NCBI GenBank assembly: GCA_030615365.1
Contig: JAUWZM010000033.1
Coordinates: forward strand, 1 to 29,257
DNA: 29,257 nt
Source of the DNA: Candidatus Aerophobota bacterium
GTDB lineage: Bacteria; Aerophobota; Aerophobia; Aerophobales; B3-G15
Reading direction: 5' to 3'
Below the pieces are notes generated by a model. The model had not been told where the DNA came from and made no database searches. It saw only the letters and a program-made list of their open reading frames with translations. Positions 8,015 to 14,470 of this stretch are shown here, piece after piece. A program made the position numbers and the translations under genes. Numbering within the stretch: position 1 is the first letter of the stretch; every line of letters starts with the position of its first letter.

Positions 8015-9277
8015 ATGCAAAAGATAAAATTAAGTTTCATAGGAATGGCTTTGCTGTTAATCGTTTCGCAGAGTTCTTGTTGGGCAGGGGAAGTTAAAAT
8101 GAAGGGAAACATCTCTCAGGACTTGATATACTTTACTGAGAGTAGGAAGTTTTATTCCAGTGTTATTCAGTACGAGCTTTCTTTGGAAAAGTATTTTGGG
8201 AACAAAGGCAAAGCTTACCTTTCCTTCAAGGGAGGCTACGATTCTATGCAGGGAGAAACGTCAGGATTGGAGATAATAACTTTAGATGAAGCGTTTGCGG
8301 ATATTTATTTGAAAAATACTGATATAAGTATTGGGCGGCGGGTAATTAATTGGGGCACAGCAGATATGATTAATCCTACTAATTACATCAATCCCAGAGA
8401 AATTTCCTTTGCAGGTATACAGGTTAAGGGAAAGCCTGTAACCTGTGCTCAGGCAGCTTACTATGGTAGAAATATTACTTTAACCGGGGTAGGGATATTT
8501 GATTATGAACCACTTAAGATACCTGAGGAAATGAAAAAAATACCCTTTTTATTTGGATGCCTGGAAGAGTTTGAGGATCCCACTGAGCCAGAAAATACCT
8601 TAAAAAATATGGAGTGTGCCTTACGGATAGAAAAGAGAATTTCTAACTGGGATATCAAGTTAAGCTATTTCTCTGGATGGGATGATTATCCTGCTCTATG
8701 GTTGAAATTTAAGCCACTTCCCTCCCCTCCCTTTTTTGAATTTCACCCTCGATCTGCCTATCAAAGGGTAAATAAAATTGGATTGTCTACAGCCAGTACT
8801 CATAAAGGAGTAGGCCTATGGACAGAGACAGCTTATGTTTTGCCCCACAGGATAGAGGAAATGGATCAACAGGGAAATATCCTTTTTTCTATGAATGAGC
8901 CATATCTTCAAAGCGTCGCAGGAATAAATTATCACTTTGGAAGAGACATTTATCTTGAAGGTCAATATATTTATTATGGAAATGGCTCATTGGTTAGTCC
9001 CTATGTTCAGCACGTTGCTGGAGAAAAAGTAGACCCAGGGAATTACTTAATGGTTCATTTTTCCTGGACCCTTGGTCAAGTTCATACATTGGCGTTAACA
9101 GGAATAGGTAATTTGCAGGATAGAAGTTCTATCGTAATGCCTCAATATACCTATGCCATTAATCGGGTGACGGATTTATCCTTAAAGGTAGTGTTATTTT
9201 TTGGTGATTCAGGAACAGATTTTGGTGGGCTAAGAGATAAGTCATTTATAGACCTTTCCACCAAGATAAGTTTTTAA
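8015..9277 (+). CDS. outer-membrane beta-barrel protein (DUF1302-like)
   Basis: The start is ATG 8015, preceded by AAAGGAGA, giving 420 aa; the frame remains open to a TTG at 7979 that has no ribosome site. The signal peptide is about 1-24 (cleavage near CWA-GE). The mature part alternates short polar turns with aromatic-rich strands and ends LSTKISF with a terminal Phe, as outer-membrane barrels do. The segment ISIGRRVINWGTADMINPTN resembles the conserved 'GRQ...WG...NP' block of DUF1302-type barrels known beside RND exporters and LolA/LolB-like proteins. It is probably the outer-membrane partner of the exporter and carrier upstream. Family placement is by motif resemblance only. Confidence 0.75.
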   Translation: MQKIKLSFIGMALLLIVSQSSCWAGEVKMKGNISQDLIYFTESRKFYSSVIQYELSLEKYFGNKGKAYLSFKGGYDSMQGETSGLEIITLDEAFADIYLKNTDISIGRRVINWGTADMINPTNYINPREISFAGIQVKGKPVTCAQAAYYGRNITLTGVGIFDYEPLKIPEEMKKIPFLFGCLEEFEDPTEPENTLKNMECALRIEKRISNWDIKLSYFSGWDDYPALWLKFKPLPSPPFFEFHPRSAYQRVNKIGLSTASTHKGVGLWTETAYVLPHRIEEMDQQGNILFSMNEPYLQSVAGINYHFGRDIYLEGQYIYYGNGSLVSPYVQHVAGEKVDPGNYLMVHFSWTLGQVHTLALTGIGNLQDRSSIVMPQYTYAINRVTDLSLKVVLFFGDSGTDFGGLRDKSFIDLSTKISF

Positions 9278-9287
9278 AAACAGCTAT

Positions 9288-10319
9288 TTACCTTTCAATA
9301 TAGAGGGTATGTGTGGGGAAGGGGATCTTAATTCCCTCTTCCTGGAGCTGCTCATAAGCCAAAGAGGTGACCTCATCTGTAATTTTAATCCGGCTTCTGT
9401 AATTCTTAATCCAAAATACAAGGTGAAACTTAAGGGAAAAATCAGCCATTTCCATGAAATAAATCTTAGGCTCAGGATATTTTAGCGTCCCTTTTATTTG
9501 ATGGATGCAGCCAAGTAAAACCTCTTTTACCTTTTTTACATCCGAACCATAAGCTACTCCTATTTTTACTACCATTCTTAAAGAAACAAGGGGACGGCCA
9601 TAATTAGTTATCTTGCTCATAACTAAGCTGTTATTGGGAACAATAATCTCATTATGCTCTTCAAATGACCTTATTCTAGTGGACCTTAACCCTATATCAA
9701 TGATTTCTCCCACTTCCCCTGTATCCAGTTTAATAAAGTCACCTATTTTAAAAGATTTATCAGCAATTAAGGCTATCCCTCCAAAGATGTTGGCAAAGGT
9801 ATCCCGCAAAGCAAAGCCTAAAATAAAGCCAGCTATGCCTAAACTGGCTACTAAAGATGTTACATTTACCCCCCAAAGCGTTAAGATAAATATAACCACA
9901 AGGATAAACATAATAAAATTAAGTATCTTCCTCGTGATCACTACTAATTCGTTTTTTTTCGCCTCTCCTGTGATTTTTCTCCTTTTAGTAAACCATCCCT
10001 TAATAAGTATGTCGATAATCCAGGCAGCCGTATAACAGGAGATAATTATAATTACAGAAGATACTATTCTTGAAAAGATGTGTTTAACCGAAGGAGAAAA
10101 AGGGAAAAATTCAAAACTAATAGCTATTCCAGCTAAAATTATAAGATAAAAAATAGGAGTTTTTATTGTGGAGAGAATAAGATCGTCAATTTCTGTTTGA
10201 GTTTTCTTTATCCAGCAACCTACGATAGTAGCAAGAAAAAAGCGGATAAGTTTTGCCGCCAGAAAAAAAGCAACAAAACAAACCCCTGCCTTTATATAAG
10301 GTAGAACAATCTCAAACAT
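9288..10319 (-). CDS. MscS-family mechanosensitive ion channel
   Basis: Inner-membrane channel of 343 aa that would release solutes on hypo-osmotic shock. Five hydrophobic segments are visible (about 8-30, 52-72, 82-104, 130-150, 153-175). The last is the pore helix, GIAGFILGFALRDTFANIFG (161-180), rich in Gly and Ala. The beta domain follows with FKIGDFIKLDTGEVGEIIDI, LRSTRIRSFEEHNEIIVPNN and the closing GIKIPFPTHTLYI, all typical MscS signatures. A GGAAGGAG ribosome site precedes the ATG. The gene converges on the beta-barrel gene with only 10 nt between stop codons and stands alone on its strand. Confidence 0.93.
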   Translation of the reverse strand: MFEIVLPYIKAGVCFVAFFLAAKLIRFFLATIVGCWIKKTQTEIDDLILSTIKTPIFYLIILAGIAISFEFFPFSPSVKHIFSRIVSSVIIIISCYTAAWIIDILIKGWFTKRRKITGEAKKNELVVITRKILNFIMFILVVIFILTLWGVNVTSLVASLGIAGFILGFALRDTFANIFGGIALIADKSFKIGDFIKLDTGEVGEIIDIGLRSTRIRSFEEHNEIIVPNNSLVMSKITNYGRPLVSLRMVVKIGVAYGSDVKKVKEVLLGCIHQIKGTLKYPEPKIYFMEMADFSLKFHLVFWIKNYRSRIKITDEVTSLAYEQLQEEGIKIPFPTHTLYIER

Positions 10320-10487
10320 TACTCCTTCCTTTTAATAGTCTAATAGTTCTGCAGTCTGGCAGTCTTAGATTTGGCTTAGAGATTTACTTGAACAAATGAG
10401 AAAGTAGTGCAGCTCGCAAGATTTGCCGGGGGAAAATCTAATAGTAAATATACCATTTGGATACTATCGTGTCAAACTGGGGCTTCC

Positions 10488-10515
10488 TTGACAATTATAA
10501 GGGAATACATATGAT
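10488..10515 (+). promoter_or_regulatory. promoter for the methyltransferase-like gene
   Basis: TTGACA (10488-10493), a 16-nt spacer and TATGAT (10510-10515), about 80 nt before the GTG start at 10596. The rest of the 276-nt gap after the MscS gene start shows no recognisable element. Confidence 0.55.
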
Positions 10516-10595
10516 TATAATTGCGACAAGGGAAAGAATCGCAAAAATTGCCTCACACTTAAGTGAGTTTTCAACAGATAATCAAGAGGTGTAAC

Positions 10596-11150
10596 GTGCA
10601 GATAGTATTTGGGGTTACATTCTTGAGTTGGGTAGTATTTGAATTGACATCGGCGAGGAAGGCAAATGCAAGACAATCAAAAGAGAAATTTAGCTACAAG
10701 GAGATTTATTCAGGACTGTTAATAATTATTGGAGTTTTTGTGTTTCTTTTCTCAATATTCTGGGTGACAGTTCTAAATTACAGTAAATTCGTAAGCACAA
10801 TTTCTTTCACTTTCACTTTCGTAATGGGAACTGCGATGGTGTGGATGGGCATGTGCATAAGATTCTTGGCCATAAATAGATTGGGAAGGCTTTTTACAAC
10901 AGATATCACTATCCATAATAATCATGAACTAATTAAGGATGGTGTTTACAAATACCTACGTCATCCTTCTTATCTTGGTCTTTTACTTTCCTGCTTTGGT
11001 TTAGTGATAATGATTTTGCATATTTTCCCCTTTTTAGTCTTTCTTTTTTTAATAGCAGTTTACACATACAGAGCTAAAGTGGAGGAGAAGGTATTGATTA
11101 GAACCTTTGGAAGTCAATATATAAATTATAAGAGGAAAACACTATTTTAG
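10596..11150 (+). CDS. isoprenylcysteine carboxyl methyltransferase-family membrane protein
   Basis: Integral membrane protein of 184 aa with about five hydrophobic helices, from the ICMT/PEMT superfamily of SAM-dependent methyltransferases. The signature KDGVYKYLRHPSYLG (114-128) and the C-terminal VEEKVLIRTFGSQYINYKRKT provide the conserved RHP and Glu-Glu residues that bind SAM and substrate. Bacterial members methylate unknown lipophilic substrates, and prenylated proteins are not expected here. GTG 10596 is preferred because AAGAGGTG lies just ahead; an earlier GTG at 10563 has no ribosome site. The gene appears monocistronic with its own promoter. Confidence 0.8.
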   Translation: MQIVFGVTFLSWVVFELTSARKANARQSKEKFSYKEIYSGLLIIIGVFVFLFSIFWVTVLNYSKFVSTISFTFTFVMGTAMVWMGMCIRFLAINRLGRLFTTDITIHNNHELIKDGVYKYLRHPSYLGLLLSCFGLVIMILHIFPFLVFLFLIAVYTYRAKVEEKVLIRTFGSQYINYKRKTLF

Positions 11151-11195
11151 TAATGGTTGAGAAATCGCATGAAAAATTTTAAGGAGGTGAGATAG

Positions 11196-11276
11196 GTGAA
11201 GGCAAAGTTGATTAAGGTTTTATTCGTTATCGCTGGTCTTATATTAGCTGGTGGCGCGAACATCAGATGGGGTTAA
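11196..11276 (+). CDS. 26-aa signal-peptide-like small ORF, possibly a broken gene
   Basis: A very strong ribosome site (AGGAGGTGA, 11182-11190) sits 5 nt before a GTG start. The 26 residues have a positive N terminus (VKAKLIK) and a hydrophobic core (VLFVIAGLILAGGA), then stop at a TAA. Another frame through the stop continues MGLSFKGLASLPQMQKYAKG to a TGA at about 11337, so a single indel could join signal and body into a small exported protein of about 50 aa. It may be a real micro-protein, a leader peptide or a frameshifted remnant; no family is recognised. Confidence 0.35.
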   Translation: MKAKLIKVLFVIAGLILAGGANIRWG

Positions 11277-11789
11277 GTTTTAAAGGTTTAGCCTCTTTAC
11301 CCCAAATGCAAAAGTACGCAAAGGGTGCGAATTCGTGAGGTAAGTTGGAAAAGTAAAAGTAACAAAATTTATCAGCTGAGACACATTATATGGAGTCTTT
11401 TGGGAAAGCTAAACCATTCGCTCATTTTTAGACTGCCCTGGATTTTTTAGTGTATAATTCGGTTTATCTTCTATCGCTATGTGAGATGAAACTATGGCAT
11501 AAAAGGAACACCTCAAACTATTTTCCAGATTTATAGCTAAAAGTAAGAAGCGAAGGCTAATTTTTAGCCTCCTTATCTAAAATTTGTCCGTTCTTTGTAC
11601 ACCTTTAAATGTTAGTACTTTAATAAGATTTACACTAACGTATGAGGAACAAAGGGATAAATATTTTCCTTCAAGGGGATACATTTTCCCTTTTTGGAAA
11701 TATAATCCTCATCTGGTAAAAAGTATGAAATTTTATAGATAGGCTATTCAGGAATGATCCACATAGTCTATCTATGTATCCGGTAAAAT
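11277..11789 (+). other. gene-free stretch upstream of the pilin promoter
   Basis: No convincing gene was found on either strand. A hairpin AGGCTAA (11554-11560) / TTAGCCT (11564-11570) is present without a clear T-run. The word ACGCAAAG, seen in the core of class I c-di-GMP riboswitches, occurs at about 11318-11325, but the neighbouring conserved blocks are not recognisable. Confidence 0.4.
11761..11777. promoter_or_regulatory. palindrome upstream of the sigma-54 site
   Basis: ACATAG-TCTAT-CTATGT is a perfect 6-bp inverted repeat with a 5-nt spacer, 12 nt upstream of the -24 element. A related ATAGATAG word lies about 25 nt further upstream. It could bind a regulator of the pilin promoter, although enhancer-binding proteins usually bind farther away. 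Confidence 0.35.
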
Positions 11790-11805
11790 TGGCATAAAAA
11801 TTGCT
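11790..11805 (+). promoter_or_regulatory. candidate sigma-54 (-24/-12) promoter for the pilin gene
   Basis: TGGCATAAAAATTGCT matches the sigma-54 consensus TGGCAC-N5-TTGCW at all but one core position. The required GG and GC dinucleotides are exactly 10 nt apart. Type IV pilin genes are often sigma-54 dependent (PilR type). Initiation near 11816 would give an untranslated leader of about 310 nt carrying two palindromic elements. Confidence 0.6.
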
Positions 11806-11885
11806 CTATTAATAGATAAAAAGTTAATTAAGTTTGATCTTTTTCTGATAGTAGTTCGTTTCCTAATTAACTGTACATTTTGTTC

Positions 11886-11947
11886 CCGAGATTGCGGAGC
11901 TTGTGATGGCACAGACATCTTGCCTGTGGAAGCCAGGGCAATCTCGG
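11886..11947. repeat. palindromic element A: outer stem around a CACAGACA hairpin
   Basis: Perfect 10-bp arms CCGAGATTGC (11886-11895) and GCAATCTCGG (11938-11947) enclose the hairpin CACAGACATCTTGCCTGTG (11910-11928). That hairpin equals the reverse complement of the one inserted in element E (14285-14303) at 18 of 19 positions. It is non-coding and lies in the presumed pilin leader. Confidence 0.75.
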
Positions 11948-11976
11948 ATAGGATTAAAGCAGGCTCTGTAATCTCA

Positions 11977-12032
11977 TGTAGCTTGCCGATTTATCGGCGT
12001 ATTAAACCCGCCCAATGAATTGGGCAGCTACA
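11977..12032. repeat. palindromic element B: outer stem with two inner hairpins
   Basis: Outer arms TGTAGCT (11977-11983) and AGCTACA (12026-12032) enclose hairpin 1, GCCGAT-TT-ATCGGC (11985-11998), and hairpin 2, GCCCAAT-GA-ATTGGGC (12010-12025). The TT and GA loops recur in element D, giving a cloverleaf-like outline. Its right half is also found alone at 7910. Confidence 0.8.
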
Positions 12033-12078
12033 ATTGCCAGAGAAAAGGGAAAAGTTTTAGAAAAGCTAAACTGTTACG
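12015..12078 (+). repeat. direct repeat, copy 2
   Basis: The counterpart of 7910-7971: the first 32 nt are identical and the rest has diverged by a few substitutions and a short length difference. It begins in hairpin 2 of element B and continues 46 nt beyond the element, so the repeated unit is larger than the palindrome. Confidence 0.8.
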
Positions 12079-12128
12079 AATCTTCGAGAGAAGAGGACTA
12101 AAATGAAGATTGAGGAGGTGAGAAGGAA

Positions 12129-12653
12129 ATGTTAAAGAAATTTTTAAAAGGGGAAAAGGGATTTACTTTAGTAGAGCTTCTCATTGTGGTTGCTATTATC
12201 GGAATCCTGGCAGGGGTAGCTATCCCTAATTTCATGGGAGCTCGAACCAAAGCTCAGGTAGCAAGAGCCTTTGCTGATATGGATGCCATAGCAAAAGCAG
12301 AGGAGATGTATGCTATAGACAATGAGGTGTATACCGAAACTTTGACTTCCACTTACATTCAAACTGTGCCTGACGATCCTTGGGGTGGTTCTTATGATAT
12401 TGTCCTCAGTGCTTCCAGTACTATGTATGTGATTTTATGTGCTTCTGGACCAAGTCGCAACGGAACTATCGTTGGTGATAGTTTAGAATGGGGCAATGAT
12501 CAACGCAAGAGAGGAACGCTTGGTGGATCAGGGGGACCAGATTCTGCATATGATATAGCTAAAAATGATGATGGTAGTAATGATAATTCCTTGTGGTATA
12601 ACCCTGGCGAGGGTGCAAGATCTGCAGGTAGCATAGGTTATGGGGGAGGCTAA
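12129..12653 (+). CDS. type IV pilin / GspG-like pseudopilin
   Basis: Prepilin of 174 aa. A short basic leader ends in KG, then FTLVELLIVVAIIGILAGVA gives the class III cleavage site (after Gly11), the conserved Glu5 of the mature protein and the hydrophobic assembly helix. Residues 35-70 form the usual amphipathic extension. VPDDPWGGSYDIVL matches the 'DPWG' signature of GspG-type pseudopilins and related small pilins. The C terminus is Gly/Ser/Asn rich and ends GYGGG. AGGAGGTGA precedes the ATG. A strong terminator follows and a sigma-54-like promoter lies upstream, so it is probably a single-gene, highly expressed unit. The processing peptidase is encoded at 16106. Confidence 0.93.
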   Translation: MLKKFLKGEKGFTLVELLIVVAIIGILAGVAIPNFMGARTKAQVARAFADMDAIAKAEEMYAIDNEVYTETLTSTYIQTVPDDPWGGSYDIVLSASSTMYVILCASGPSRNGTIVGDSLEWGNDQRKRGTLGGSGGPDSAYDIAKNDDGSNDNSLWYNPGEGARSAGSIGYGGG

Positions 12654-12688
12654 AGTTTATCTTTACGTAAGTTACGTATCCTTAGCAT

Positions 12689-12728
12689 AAAAGGGATAGG
12701 AAGAACTCTTCCTATCCCTTTTAGATTT
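12689..12728. terminator. strong intrinsic terminator after the pilin gene
   Basis: AAAAGGGATAGGAAG pairs with CTTCCTATCCCTTTT around a tiny loop (12689-12722). T-rich sequence follows on the plus strand and the A-run on the left gives the same on the minus strand, so it could work in both directions. It begins 36 nt after the pilin stop codon. Confidence 0.85.
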
Positions 12729-12820
12729 TACTTTCTGGATGCAAAATTTGGTTTCCTTAAGAAAGCCTGAGGAACCTAAGTTTATCCCAGATTCGGCAAA
12801 CTGGCAAAAACTCTTCACCT

Positions 12821-12895
12821 GGGTAGGGGAGGCTTTAGCCTCCCAATAGCTTTCAGTTCTTACTTTACAAAGGGCGACCAAAGTCGCCCCTACCC
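12821..12895. repeat. palindromic element C
   Basis: Outer arms GGGTAGGGG (12821-12829) and CCCCTACCC (12887-12895) enclose GGGAGGCT-TT-AGCCTCCC (12827-12844) and GGGCGAC-CAAA-GTCGCCC (12872-12889). The outer and inner stems share bases, so the two folds would alternate. It has the same outer-stem-plus-two-hairpins plan as elements B and D. Confidence 0.8.
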
Positions 12896-12922
12896 ATCGA
12901 GAAATATTTTTTTCTCATAAGA

Positions 12923-12980
12923 AAGTAGCCGCAGGCTTTAGCCTGCGCAAAACAACGCAACCTGAAGGTTGCGGCTACTT
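12923..12980. repeat. palindromic element D
   Basis: Perfect 11-bp arms AAGTAGCCGCA (12923-12933) and TGCGGCTACTT (12970-12980) enclose GCAGGCT-TT-AGCCTGC (12931-12946) and GCAACCT-GA-AGGTTGC (12957-12972). It lies 73 nt beyond the 3' end of the URO-D-like gene. A close relative, element E, lies just upstream of the same gene. Confidence 0.85.
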
Positions 12981-13033
12981 ATATGAAAGCCAGACTTGGA
13001 GTGATGTTCCAGGATAAGCTTGGTGACTATTAT

Positions 13034-13051
13034 CTGAATTGCCGAATTCAG
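13034..13051 (-). terminator. hairpin at the 3' end of the URO-D-like gene
   Basis: CTGAATT-GCCG-AATTCAG is a perfect 7-bp hairpin starting 2 nt after the minus-strand stop codon. No T-run follows, so efficient termination is doubtful. Confidence 0.35.
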
Positions 13052-13053
13052 GT

Positions 13054-14208
13054 TTATTTCTCATACTTTCCATATTGGGTTACTGTCTCATACATAGCTA
13101 ATAAATTTTCTGGAGGAGTACCTGATTGTATGTTATGATTAGTATTAAAGATAAACCCTCCACCTGGCGCAAGAGCATCAATTACCTCTCGCGTGTGCTG
13201 TCGAACCTCATCTGGACTTCCAAAGGGAAGTATCTTTTGAGTATCAGCGCCTCCCCAAAAGACCATATCTTTGCCAAATTCTCTTTTCAATTCCTTTGCC
13301 TCCATTCCCCGAGCAGTTAACTGTACTGGATTGAGAATGTCAATACCTATTTCTATCATGTCCGGAATGAAATCAACTACCGAACCACAGTTATGAAAGA
13401 ATATTTTCGCCTTTGATTTTTTCTTGACTAAACTCGTCAATTCTCGAGTATAGGGAATGAATACCTCTCGTAAAAGACGAGGTGAAATAAGGGGTCCATC
13501 CTGCCCACACCAGTCATCCCCGAGTAGATAGATATCTAAATATTGGCCAACCTTATCTAAATATTGGTTCATAAAGGTTAATTTAATTTCGGTGATCTTC
13601 TCGACCAGTTTTTTGGCATAGGCTGGACGCAGGAGAAGATCCTCAAAGAATTTTTCCATTCCACTGAGCCAGCAGCATTGCTCGAGAAGCCCTGCTCCTA
13701 TATGCCCCCCTCCCATAATAGCATAGGGAGTCTGTCGGAGAGATCTGGCTACAGGCTCTATACACTGAAAGAATATTTGGTTAGCCTTTGGCCAGGGATG
13801 CTTAATCAACTGGGCAATAGAGGTATAATTGGCTAAGGGATGCTCCATCATATCAAAGTACAACTCAGAGTGCTCAGGTTTCCCCCATTTTATTCCCCAT
13901 TCATCGTAATAGTAAAGGTATCCATTTTCTTCCCAGATTTCCATTTTCCAGCCTGGTGGAATATTCAAACCAACCCCTATAAAGCATTTTTCAATTCCAA
14001 TAGCATCGAGCAGTTCTGGTTCTACCACTGCCAACTGTTCCATTACAATGGCAATTCTTATCTTTTTTTTTGGTAAACCTAAATGTTCTACCAGAGCCAT
14101 ATAAGCATTTTTATGAATTCCTGTGAGCACGGTACTTCCTAAATCAACAGGTATCTCGTCTGGTTCTTGATGTGCCAGAGTAGTGAGAATACGTTCACGT
14201 GGGATCAT
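13054..14208 (-). CDS. uroporphyrinogen decarboxylase/MtaA-like protein
   Basis: A 384-aa TIM-barrel protein of the URO-D superfamily (COG0407). It starts IPRERILTTLAHQEPDEIPV, the standard opening of this family. FFHNCGSV places H262 and C264 in the H-x-C-G segment that binds zinc in MtaA/CmuA-type methyltransferases. GGADTQKIL and the terminal NTNHNIQSGTPPEN follow. True HemE is about 350 aa and lacks this zinc motif, and no haem genes are near, so a corrinoid-linked or C1/sugar-related role is more likely than haem synthesis. Such proteins are numerous in anaerobes and mostly uncharacterised. An AGGAGGA ribosome site supports the ATG. It is downstream of, and co-oriented with, the 449-aa gene. 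Confidence 0.82.
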   Translation of the reverse strand: MIPRERILTTLAHQEPDEIPVDLGSTVLTGIHKNAYMALVEHLGLPKKKIRIAIVMEQLAVVEPELLDAIGIEKCFIGVGLNIPPGWKMEIWEENGYLYYYDEWGIKWGKPEHSELYFDMMEHPLANYTSIAQLIKHPWPKANQIFFQCIEPVARSLRQTPYAIMGGGHIGAGLLEQCCWLSGMEKFFEDLLLRPAYAKKLVEKITEIKLTFMNQYLDKVGQYLDIYLLGDDWCGQDGPLISPRLLREVFIPYTRELTSLVKKKSKAKIFFHNCGSVVDFIPDMIEIGIDILNPVQLTARGMEAKELKREFGKDMVFWGGADTQKILPFGSPDEVRQHTREVIDALAPGGGFIFNTNHNIQSGTPPENLLAMYETVTQYGKYEK

Positions 14209-14268
14209 GTCTTCCTCCTGGTTATGATAATAGTAATGTCAAAAGTTATTTCTTCTTTTTGTAACTTG

Positions 14269-14347
14269 GTAGCCGCAGGTTCCACACAGGCAAGATGCCT
14301 GTGCTACTAACCTGCGCAAAACAACGCAACCTGAAAGTTGCGGCTAC
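14269..14347. repeat. palindromic element E with a nested hairpin insertion
   Basis: Outer arms GTAGCCGCA (14269-14277) and TGCGGCTAC (14339-14347). The first inner stem is GCAGGTT (14275-14281) / AACCTGC (14309-14315), and its loop contains a complete extra hairpin, CACAGGCA-AGA-TGCCTGTG (14285-14303). The second inner hairpin is GCAACCT-GA-AAGTTGC, with one mismatch. About 37 nt of the right side match element D with one difference. Confidence 0.85.
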
Positions 14348-14470
14348 TCTTGAGATGCCGTATATACTTTCGTATGCCATCCGGATGTATTTCCTATGCC
14401 TTATGAATTTCGTCCAACAACAGGTTCTTGTTTGTTATAAAGAGAAACAGATTGCTCTTAAGAGATGTTT

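Noticed and set aside
12160..12370. Minus-strand and other-frame ORFs inside the pilin, RND, mlrC and rRNA genes
   Set aside because: They are antisense or out-of-frame shadows of well-supported genes, without their own ribosome sites or motifs.
13054..14208. Haem biosynthesis gene hemE
   Set aside because: The length, the HNCG zinc-type motif and the absence of haem neighbours fit the MtaA/CmuA-like URO-D branch better.
11886..14347. CRISPR array
   Set aside because: The repeats are few, palindromic, unequal in sequence and irregularly spaced, with no spacers or cas genes.
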